The notes under the pieces: generated by a model
Told to the model about the DNA's origin: nothing
What the model saw: only the letters and a program-made list of their open reading frames with translations
Database searches by the model: none
Made by a program: the position numbers and the translations under genes
Shown: piece by piece, positions 15,301 through 27,300 of the stretch
How the letters are laid out: every line of letters begins with the position of its first letter
How positions within the stretch are numbered: the stretch's first letter is position 1
DNA from: Diphasiastrum complanatum
Lineage: Eukaryota > Streptophyta > Lycopodiopsida > Lycopodiales > Lycopodiaceae
DNA: 64,000 nucleotides
NCBI GenBank assembly: GCA_029204225.1
Contig: CM055109.1
Location: forward strand, 46,314,966-46,378,965
Direction of reading: 5' to 3'

Positions 15301-18300
15301 GGTCTATTGCCACTCTATCCACTGGTACGGTCTTCGAGTTCACATATGGAGCTTTCCATATCTGCACTTTTGTGGCTTGGATTCAGCATCGATCATATTC
15401 GACATATCATACCTCACTTGCTGTCCACAGTGCTGCTTTTTACTTGCTCACATTGGGGGCAATGGTTTTCATTGGGGGAAGAGTTGCGGACTATAGGGTC
15501 CATGGATACATGAACTATAGGACATATAATCATTTATATTCATTTGTTGGCCATGAGCCCTTTTGATTTATGTACATGCAATGTCATGCCCCCAAAAGCC
15601 TTCTTTATGCATTTATACTTATGATTGGCCAAGGGCCCAACTCTTACTATATGTGTTGAAGTGGGGGTCCTACTGGAAGGGCGCATTTCTCAGCTTACAG
15701 TTGGTATTGCTTGGGCTCTGTGGAAGAACTCTTGCCTTTGCTATTGCTTGTAGGGCTTTAGCCATTCATTTTATGTGATGCTGTTTGCCATTCTTCCTGG
15801 GAGATCATTAGACTGCTTTATGTAATGTTTGATTTATGCTTGATTGATGCGAAAATCTGTGATTCAATTCACAGCTTGGTGGAGGATTTTGCTTGATCTT
15901 TTTGAGTATTTTCGCTCAAAGTTTCGTGCCTGGCAAGAAGGTTTCTTGTGAATTTGGGAGAGTGGGTGTCCTTCCCCATCCTTAGGTCAAATGTGCTGGA
16001 AGAAGTTTCGTGCCTAGCAAGAAGCTTTCTTGTGAATTTGGGAGAGTGGGTGTGACTGGAAGTGCTGGAAGTCATGGGTAAAATGAGTTTGATGAATGGA
16101 AAATCTTGAGGAGGGGAAGGATGGCAGATGGTTTGGTTACTATGAAATTATGTGGCATACTGCCATTACAGCACATTGTCAGGGAAGCTAGGTGGTATGT
16201 GGCCTGCTTCTCGAAAAGTTGCAAGATCCTTTGTATGTGTGCTGGAGATAGATAGGTGGAGTTACAACTATAGAGGCAAGGCATTTTACATACCCTACCA
16301 GAGTGGGTGTGGCCCATTCCGAGCCATTCCGAGCCATTTTTGGTGTTTAATTTGGTAATGGGGGTCAAGATGGAGGTGCAAGGGGATGCGAATAAGAAGG
16401 GAGTAAGAGATAAGGCAGAGATACAAAAAAATTTCTAAGAAGGCAACCCTTTCTTTTAGATAATTGATCATCTGGTGCAAGGCTACCACAAACATAAGTG
16501 TTTAGGGTTTAGGGAGACAAAACACAATAAGATCATCCATAAAAATAAAATATGTTCAAATGGTTCTCTGAGTATCAATAGCTACTTGAAATGCTCTAGC
16601 TGATTGAGAGTTAGAGAGGGTCTTTTTGAAGTGGCAAACAGATAGGGGATTCTAATAAATACCCATAAGTCATAGAAACAGAAGTTTTTAGCTTAAAATT
16701 GGGTTGGCTATAGTTATAGACATATTATTAACAACTCTTCAGGCCTTGGGTTCTCATGCTATCATTTGAAATTGGACCACAGGTTTTGAACACTTCGGCC
16801 CTTCATTTTTTATTTGACATCATTAGAGATATTATTTGTCATTGCCCATTATTGGACTGGTAGGACTGGACCCTGACCCTAGTTTGGACCCCCAGACCCA
16901 CAAAGAAGGCTCCACTCTGTGATTCTAATTGGCTGATTCTTTGAGAGTTTGGTTCTTAGATCATGGACTAGCTTCAGATCCATTTGGCATAACTTCAGCT
17001 TATACTTGTGAAGAATATCAGTTGGTTACTGTTCTATATCTGATTGATCTACACATTTTCAGTATGTGAAACCTTTGTCATGATGCAAACTATATTGTGC
17101 ATTATTGTACACAGGCATTGAGAAATGTAGTGTAAGAGACATGCTAACAAATAACAATTTCAACAATTCTATGCAAATATCAAAATCTATAGATTCTTTT
17201 GTGAACTACATAACGGAAACACCATTGAGAGTACATTTGTTCATTCAAGGCTTGATTATCAACTGGAATAATGTTCAAGTTTGCAGAAAGAAAACAAACT
17301 CACTTTATGAATTGTGAAAGGAGGATTAAGGTGCTTGAAACCAAGCAAAGGAGCACGCGAGCAGCTGGTCACAAATTTGAGAAGGTCACATCGTTCCTTT
17401 GGTTCCAATCCTCGTACAACCTGCATTTCTTCAGGTTAGTTAGCTTGACCTGGTGACCTCGTACAATAATGAGAACACCGCCGTCTGCAAACAGGTTGTG
17501 TCATGTTTCAACCTGCATGATCAGTATTTGTGGGCATTCATTGCTCTGATAGGGTCTATAGCTGAATTAAACAGTGTGCCAATTTTGCTGTAAATAGGTT
17601 GAGATGTGTGGATGGATATTTTCCATCGGTGAAGAACAACCTATTCAGAAAGAACACAAGGGAACATCGATATGAAATTCACTGACATGCAAGTCTAGAA
17701 CCAAAGGAGGTCAGTCAAGAAATCAGAGAAGTCATGAAGTAATGTAAGACTAGTAAATAGGGCATCCCTTTTATTTGATAGTCTAGGGATTACAATGGTA
17801 CAACACCTGCTATATATTTAGATGTCCGATTGCCATAAGCAACTTGAAATTTCATGAAAGAGCCATTTCTAGGGCTAGATATCTAATTGCAAAATTTTTG
17901 CGATTACGAAAATGCATCTTCAGAGACGAAATACAGCTGGAGATTAATTGGAAGATACTCATGACTAGCAAGCCATGGAAGAATTTCAAGCTTACAGAAT
18001 TTTCAATGGGGAAAGCTGGCTCTGCACATGAGTCACATCTGGCTGAAAAGAACCTATTAACTTTATTGAGAATTTCCAGGATGCCTTTGCCTAAAAGTGG
18101 GAAAAATATATAAACAACCCCCTTAATCTTCATTCAGAACTTCAGATCATTATGCAGAATTATCCCCGTTACTCTGCAACATTTCTTGTAGATATAGACT
18201 GGCCAACTGAATATTAGAGGACAAGCCAATCAAATCCTTATTGTAGGCTTTTGGCAGTTCTTTGTTATTGTGATGAGTTTCAGTCAAATTGCCAATATCA

Positions 18301-21300
18301 TCACTAACGAGCTTCTGGTTTGCAAAATTTGGCAAGTCCTAGAGTTTTTCGAGCATGTATTCTACCTATACTAGATTTTATTCAATTGCTTTCTTGTTTT
18401 CAAATGTATGGCAGGATAATTGACACTGAGGTCATTACTTCATAGTTGCATAAAATTTCTGGCACATCACTTACACGGATGCTAAAATTCATTTATTGAA
18501 AACTTGAGCTTTGCCTCTTCAGAGCTAAGTTGCACATTCCGTTCCGGAACACGATCTGGGAAATCACATTAGGGTTTCCCGGATTGCAAATTTTTTTGTT
18601 TTTCTTTTTCAAACAGCTGCCAATATGGGTATCATGTGAAAAGATTTCAAAAGAGCAGTTCTGTTGGCATACAACTAGATGTGCATAAGTGGCCAAAAAG
18701 TAAAGGTTTTGGCAACATTCCCTAACTAAGGAACTAAATAAAGGTCGAGTGCAGCAATCTCTCCATGATGTAATGAAAGCTCACATCTTGCATTGAACCA
18801 AGCATGACTATACGTCGAATATCCTTGATATAAGAAGGGCCCTTAGCAAATTCATGTGGCATCATCGTACCACATGTTTTGTGGTAGTGTTATGCACAAA
18901 CAATAGATTTAGCTCTTATTGGCCCATGACCCCTTTCACTGGCAACAAAAGTGGGTAATTTTATTCAGTGGGAAGTGATTATTGTTGGATTAGTCCTCTA
19001 CTCTCCTAAATCCCATGTTAATCTAGTTCCATTCATATTGTTGCAGTTTTACACGCATTGTCACACAGTTTGCAAAAATACTCTAGTGTTGAAGATGGGT
19101 ATCTACGCGACAGTCAAATTGTCGGAGAGGCAATCAAACTATCGAGCTAAGTCGGACTATCAAAGGAGTATCGTCTATCGACCATCGACAAATGCTCTCG
19201 ACCACTTGATTCAACAAACTATCGAATCAAACAAATCTTTCAAAACAAATTCACAATTTCAATATGATTACAGCGGTTTCAAGCAGCACATGTTTGAACA
19301 TAAATAATTCTCAAGCACAATCCTAATCTCATCTATTTAGGTTTTGCAGAGTATAGCAGCGTGCTATGTTCCCACATATATCAACTAATTGTAGGGAATA
19401 GAATTGCAATACTTGATCTTACAAAAGAATAAATTTTGACTTTTAAGAAGAATAAAAAAGTGAACTGTCAGCGTGAAGTTGTCTCAAATCCGCATTCACT
19501 ACCAAATGTTGTAATGGCACAAGAAAAACTACAATTGCTTTAGGTCTTTAATTCGCTACAACCACAATCAGTTTATAGGATAGAAAATTTCTTGCTACTG
19601 GTTCTACAATATTCATAGTTTAAAGAAGTCTCACCTCCCAAAATAACTTAATAGTTCGACTGCTGTCTGTGAAGCCTCCTGTGTAACGGGTGTTTGCCCT
19701 TAAGTCATCCATGTCAAAATCACTTTCTCCACCTGACAACAACTACACTAGCAGGTCGCCACCATATGCAATCATATAAAAAAGAAAAGTTGAGGATGGT
19801 GCATCCTTCATTTAAAAAAATGGTACAAACACTGCTAAGATAAAAACCTACATTGATTAAATTTAGAGCTAGGTGAATTTGTGCTATATGGTTGTAACAA
19901 TTATGTCACAGTAGCTGAAGAGACTATATATTACAAAGCAGCTTTTTATCATGTTCACTAAAAAGCTATTTGACATTAAAAAAATTGTTAGAAGGTGAGT
20001 TAGAAGAGTTGGTCTGTGCTCATACACTGGTCTTTTCTCATTTGTGTTGAACTTTCCTCCTCGATTGGCTTTCTTGCTCAAGTAGTCAATTATTCACATT
20101 TGTAATGAACTTCACAAAATTCAATTGAACAGTTTTGGAGCTAATAATCTTTGTATTTGTTTCGATATTTGTTTGAACTTTGAACATTAATTCACACTAG
20201 AGCTGCAAACTCCCTTAGGATCGCAATAATTAGTTATCACAGCGTGCCGGAGCTAAATAATGTAACCAGAATACTTGAAACAATAGGAGAGCCTACTTCA
20301 TGATGTGGCAGGTCCCCAGTTACGAATGCAACCACAATTGATCTAGAGCTAAGCTATGAAAGCATCACATAAGCAAGACTTAACCCTAGAAAGCAAGAAA
20401 GAGAGATTAAGGAGACTAAAGAGAGAGATCAATATCATTAGCTGAGTAACAAATGACACAGATTCCCTACTTATAGCCTAGAGGAAACCCTAAAAGGAAG
20501 CTTCTAGTGGTTAGGGCCCAACTGGGAGGGATAATAGTGCGCCCTCCAAGAAGGCCCCCACTCTCCAGTAATATGTCCAAATGTCCAAATAATGAATAAT
20601 AAGGACCAAGGCCAACCATATAGTCTCAGTGTCAATAATGAATAAAAAAGGGCCCAAGGCTTGCTTATGCATAAAGTAAAGTAAATGTAAATGGACGTGG
20701 CAAATGTAATGAGCCGAGTCCATAACTCTCCCCGAAACAAAAAAAAAAAAGACCCAACTGCCGAAAAGAAACTGGATCAAACAGCAGCAACCCCTGGTGC
20801 ATCAACAACTAGAGCAGCATCTGATGTAGAGGAATCAACAAGTGCAGCAAGAGCACGATCCTGATCCGCAAGTGATGGCGTATGATAAAAGACATCAATA
20901 GGCTCCCATGTGGCCTCCTCAACAGGACGACCATCCCACTGGATCAAAAACTGAATTTGCCGGCAGCGTCGACTATGGTGAAGGCGAACCTGGTGAATGG
21001 CAGCTGGTAAGAAAGGGAACAGCTCAGGATCAACATCGTGGCGACGAAGGGAACATCTCGGCCGCGTCATCTGAAACCAAGCAATATGGAACAACCAGGA
21101 ATGCCAAGGAACCAGAAGAAGATCACGCAGCAACTAGGAATGCCAAGGTATTTGTAATGCCCAAGCTAGTAGAGGATCAGCCCAAAAGATAGGGACATCA
21201 TACCAAGGTATCCAAAAAGCCCGAGAAGGTAGAACTGCATCAGCAACAGGAAGCCAATAAGGAAACTGGAAAAGCGATGGACACTCATCGCGAATAGCCG

Positions 21301-24300
21301 CATCATACACGTAACCATCAACCATATGTGCAAGGTGCCCCAAGAAAAGATAGCAGCATCGGAAGACCAGCACCAAGGAGTAGGAACATAAGCAGGGATG
21401 ACAGGCACGTTGTAATAGCATGGAAAAGCAAGCAATATGCCAGGAAACATGGAGCATAAAGAGATCATCCTGACAAGGATAGCTAAAATGGAGAAATGTG
21501 CACCAGCATGGTCAAAAGCCCAAGGTATCCATAAGGCCCATGAATGAGAAGTAGCAATGGCACACGGTACCCTCAAGGCCCATATCACGAAAAGAGCAGC
21601 ATGGCAAAAGCTCCAGAAGGTCCAAGAAATCAATGCATCATCTAAAAAGACATGATGCATGAAAACAGTAGCAACAAATCTAGAAATAGTAGAGGCCCCA
21701 ACTGAAAAACTGTAGCCGAAAAACTCATCCAGAAAGACCTCATATGGACATACTAATCCATCATAGGATACACCAAAAATGGATGGAGAATCGGATGACC
21801 CATCGGAATTGGCCACAAGTGTAATCCCAAAGTACACACCAGGCGCACAAGTGAGGAATAGAAGAAATGCACTGGAACGAGGAACAGGATCCGCAACATC
21901 AGTAGCAAGCATCAGAGCAATATCCACGTGTAGCTGAGAATGAGTATCAAAGCACATATGAGCAACACTGAAGTATATGGCGGCAACATCCACAAAAACT
22001 ATCCAAGACAGGAGAAGGAACTCTCTCAAGGTACCCTGATGGTCTCAGAACACCAGAACAAAGTGGCAACTCAGCATCGGAGACCAAGTGGTATGGAGCA
22101 ACCTGAAATGACGGGGAACTTGAAGATCACCCGGACAAACAGTAGCTGGAATGGAGGCAATAACCCAAGCCATTAGGATATGCCAAGCCTAACAATGAGC
22201 AACAATCCAAGGAACAGATAGAGAGCCACATGCATAATCATAGAGATATCCGCAACATAGGCGAAGAATGCCCGTATACTCATCTAGAAAGATTCCAGCA
22301 TATAAATACCCTAGATGAGTAATAGTGACCATCTGGCAAATATCCTCGGATGGAAAATGTGTAACGGTAAGGGCCAAAGGCGCATGAATCATGTCAAGAA
22401 ACCGTAGAAATATCATGAGGCAGATCACAAACCTCAAGCAGAAATCCATGGAGTAAAGCAAAAGAAGATACAACCTGATCACCAATAGCGAGGGAACCAT
22501 CAAACGTGGACCCGTGAAGAACCCCATAGAAATCAGCAAGAATATCGGCCATAACGGACTCAAGAAATGGAGATGTAGAGACCATTGGAGAAGATACTGC
22601 ACCAACCACCGAACCAGGAGGGCTATCTGAGGTATGCGCAAAAGCAATATTAGAAATACCACCAAGGTATACGGCCTCAATATCAATGAAACCAGGAATG
22701 ACCACTGAATATGATATCTGTGAATCAAGGCATATAGGCGCAAGGCAGGCAGCAACAACCTGTAAATCCGGAGCAGCATCAACCTGAGGAAGAGGACCCA
22801 CAGATGGTGAAAGTGAACTAGCAACTGATGTACTCTGAATGTAAAGAAGAGTTGCATCGTGAGCCTTTGGCAGGCTACGCAGAAACTGCTTCCCGGTAAC
22901 CAGCTGATAGTCACCTTGGGAATCAATACCAACAAGTGAATGATGCTGGCCAGCATGAGTAAAGGAAAGTGTCTTTTGAGAGAGATCCACAACAACAGTA
23001 CCAAGTGAAGAGAACCAGTCTGCACCAAAAATAATGTCATAGCGCTCTAGAGGAATGATGTAGAAATTTGCCTAACCAGAAAAATCACCAATGCGATAAT
23101 CCAAGCCCTGAAACATCTGAGAACTGGGAAAAGAATGGGAACGAGCAACCTCAACACTGAGAGGTTGGGAAGCAGGAACAGGTGTAGCACGAATCCTGGT
23201 GGAAATGTAACTGCTAATAAATGAATGTGTACTGCCTGTATCCACTAAAGAAATATACTATATGATTCACAAATGGAACAACATACGTAGGCATAATAAC
23301 AGAAGCATCAATTGATAAGTTCTGGCCTAAAATATGTGTATAGAAGAATTGCATACTCATCTAGACGGGGATCAGCAAAATAAGCTAGTGAGTATACAAT
23401 AGGACCATCATGAAATGTATAACCATATGCCATATGGAGATCTACTGGAGTAGCCAAAGCATCTGAAAGAGCAACCGTAGACCCATGAATAATATCGAAA
23501 TGAGGAGCATAGGCGACAACATCTATTGCATGGCGCTCAAGAACATGAGTAGCATCAAAGTACTCAACAACAATATCAAAGCATGCAACAACATCGACAA
23601 TAGTAGCAAGGCATTCTATATCAGTATCAAAGCATGGAACAATATCATAGCATGCAACAACATCAGTAGCACCATCAAAGCATGCAACGACATCATCAAT
23701 AGTATCATAGTCAGTATCAAGGAACATATCATCCGCAACCTGTATATGTGAATCAGCATCAGTAGGAACCTGCATATGTGACTCTGACTCACTATGGGAT
23801 ACAATGACGAGCTCAGGTAGATCAATAACTATCTCAAGTAAATCAGACAACTCGCTCACACTGTGTGATATAGAATCATCCTCATGTGTATCGCTAGCAA
23901 TGTGTGAATCAACCTCATGTGAATCGCTAGAAATGTGTGACCCTATCTCTATTTGTCCTGCACAAGAAAATGGAACCTTGCATATGGAAGAATGCTCATG
24001 AGAGGAATCAGAAGGAGTAGAACTCTCAAGACCTATAACACCACTCATAAGAGCAACAGGAGGAACAATTACAAAATTATCATCGGAAAATATAAGAAGG
24101 CGAAGTACTGGTAGAAAGTCATGCCACTCAGAGATAGGCGGATGGGAATGGACATAGTCAAACCACTTCGACCTAGCAGAACCCTTTAAGAGAAAAATTG
24201 CATCAAGAATCTTATTAGGACCTTGACAAGTTGGCCGAGAAGTATCAAAGTAATATTGACGACGTGTGAGCCATTTGTCGAACATATGTTCAGATGGTAT

Positions 24301-27300
24301 ATCACTATTACAAACAAAAAGATAATCTAAAAGGGATAGAGACCGAAAATCAGAAGTTATGATAAAAAATAAAATTAAAAGTAACGGAAAAGAATACGTA
24401 ACCCAATGATCCAAATAATTTGGGAGATTTTTATTATTATTTTTTATAATGGAGCGTAGAAAACGAAGAAAAAGTGAAAAACGAAATCGACGATGAAAAT
24501 GAATTATGGAATTGAAACGCAAATGGAACAGAAACTAATAACAAATAACGACAGACGAAATGAAAAATGCGATGGACAACACAAACTACAAAATGGAATG
24601 GAAATAACAAAACAATAGCCACAGGCAGAAAGTTAAGCCAGGCAAGATGCTAATCAAGTGGACGAACTGAATGAGAGGACATAAGTCGCCAATATAGCTT
24701 TGGATAGCATGTTAACTCATAAGACTACCATTAAGAAAGTGAAGTATACAAGGAGTCGTTGTTTGCTGCTTCAACAATTTTAAAAAAAAATTGAATCAGT
24801 CCTGTGATGTTGGCTTGATTTAGACACTCTACTTCTTCCATAGGATATAATGTTAGCAGCAATGACATTAAAAGAGAGTGACAGGTTGCTTCTGATTGCA
24901 AAAGCGTTTTATGCGGAAGTACAAAACATTACAGGGATACAGCAAAGGTGTCTTATTAATCATATTGTTAGCACTCTTTGGTGTGCATGGTCAATGGACT
25001 GAAAGACGAAATTTGTATGAGTGGTGAAAAAAAAGAGGTTCTATTTGGGGGTTGTGTCTTGTACAGATTTGAAAATAAGTGTGCTGAAACCCCTATAGTC
25101 TAAAACCACCTGAAATGGTTGATGTGATCAGTAATGTGTGCTCTGGACAAGAGTTACCTAATGGCATCAGTTTGATGTAAACCAGATTACTAGATTCAAA
25201 TCTAGTTCTGAATTCCTGACCCTGATAATTGTGGCCAGATAGGCGTTGTTCTACTTCAGCCAATTTGGGCATTGAGCTGCCACTTTAACTACTCTCTGGG
25301 CATTTGGTCAGGCTCAGCCTGTGACTTTGTTTTGGCATGAACTTGAAGATCAAGAGGTACTAATGATGAAAATTTTCGGGAAAAGACTACAAGGAACCAA
25401 AGGTATGTATCCAATACAGAAACTTGTGTAGTGGAAAGGACCTGTCCAAGATCCATGAAAGTGGTAAATTCCAACTTTTTGGGATTGAATGAATTTTTTA
25501 TGGGGAGTATATTCTTTTAGTTACATTTTCCAGCAGTATGTTCCGGAACGTACGGTATGTTCTGACCAGATCATTGATACCCGTTCCTAACATTTTTGGA
25601 TAGGACCGGGTACGGTACTAATCCTAAAGAACGGCCATTCCATTCTTTAAGAACAGATTTATTATCGTACCATTCCTAATGTACGGTACAGTTGAAAATG
25701 TAAGGAACTATTTCGGAATAGAACGGTTCCATACCCAAAAACAAAAAGCTTTTTATACCTCTGTACTATGACTTATGAAGGTAGAAAAGCCTATTCCTAA
25801 GTTTCTAATCTCGTTCCCGTTTCTAACAACTCCCAAGTTCATGCGTAAAAAGTGTTTAGAGTTCTATTAAACCTAAGTTCCTAGGACTTCCAGCTCCTGT
25901 TTTTGTTTTTGCTTTTGTTCCTGTTCCTAAGTTCTTGTTCCTCTTCGTAAGTTCCTATTCCTGTTCCTGTTCCTAAGTTCATGTTCCTGTTCTCGTTCCT
26001 AAGTTCAAGTTCCTATTCCTGTTCCAAAGTTCAAGTTCTTGTTCTTGTTCCTGTTCCTAATTTTTGTTCCTCTTCTTATTCCTGTTCCTACGTTTCGTTT
26101 CTATTTTTGTTCTTATTCATGTTCCTAAGCGTTGTTTCTATTTCGTATTCATGTTCCTAAGAGCAACTTTAACTTAGGTTTCAACTTAGGAACATGAATA
26201 GGATCCTGTTCCCATTCCTAAGTTTCATTCCTATTCTTGTTCCTATTTTTGATTTTAAGAGCATCTTTAACTGAGGTTTAAACTTAGGAACATGAAGGAA
26301 CAAGAACCCTTTTTTCATGCGCAAAAACCTTTTTTAGCCCCAAAAAAAACATCATTTTTTGAAATAGATTTACCCACTTCAAAGTTACTTTAGAAACAAA
26401 AGCTCTTTTTTCTAGGAGTGGTTCCTAAGGTACCTACAAAACGCATTCCTAGGAATGTTTCTGTACCGTTCCTGGGAACTATGGACAGATTTGATAGGAA
26501 TGGGTGTCTGAGGACCGAGCAAAAGATGACCATCTAAATCCTACCATTTTCAACCAACATTTCAAGTGTACAAAAGTTACGGCATAGTCCATTAACCGTC
26601 CAAACTATCCATTGCAAAAACCCATTCTTATCATTTACAAGCATAATACAAGAAAATGATCAACAAAAAGATAAATAGCAATTTGGATAGGTTGAAACAG
26701 ATTTTGTGCCAAATGGAATAAAGATGAAACCCACTTTGGATTTGTTCCCAAATTGGTGCAGAAACATTTGACTTACAGACCCTTTAGCATAATGAACATA
26801 GCATTACTTGAGCTAATCTATTCTTTAAACAAGTTGCACAGGTGAAAAGCCCAACTTCCATGTATGTCACCTATGCAGCAAAAGAATCTATACTTTTACC
26901 CTATAGAGATAAATTACAGATCATTATGAAAAGATTATAACTGATTTATACAGGAAATATACCTGGTTGAACTCTTTTGCATTAAATAGACCCAGCCATG
27001 ATGGTGTTATGAGGTCTCCTAAGCCACTAATAAATGCATTGATTATTGGCCTCATCTGCACAACACTCTGGAATCAGTGGGGGGCATGCACACACATCGC
27101 AGCATGAAATAACCCCTTCAATATTTTAAGCCGCGTTTCAAAGCATGGTTAGCAGAAAAGGCACAATAAACAGTTAACATATGGACATATATACAAATCA
27201 CTAGTAAGATCACCCAAATGACATACTCCTATTTGACGTATGTTTCAGCTCTACCTGGCGATTAAGCTTGTAGTCAGCCATTGCATGTACATACTGAAGC

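Larger units (their letters stand above)
20280..24622 (-). mobile_element. Gypsy-like element lacking reverse transcriptase, inside a UPL7-like intron
   Basis: In minus-strand order: a gag-like frame (24,522-23,308), a retroviral-type aspartic protease (about 23,260-22,990), long frames without any RT, RNase H or integrase motif (22,990-21,166), a chromodomain-like C-terminus (21,133-20,777), then a purine-rich tract (about 20,729-20,740) and a possible 3' LTR with a CTATAAGTAG promoter-like box near 20,473. No matching 5' LTR, PBS or TSD was found. A diverged second piece lies at 46,915-48,019. I infer a non-autonomous or deleted chromovirus. Confidence 0.65.

Noticed and set aside
21166-22029. 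Host multi-pass membrane protein
   Set aside because: It is hydrophobic, but the frame lies between a gypsy protease and a chromodomain, consists of degenerate repeats, and recurs in a second transposon copy.
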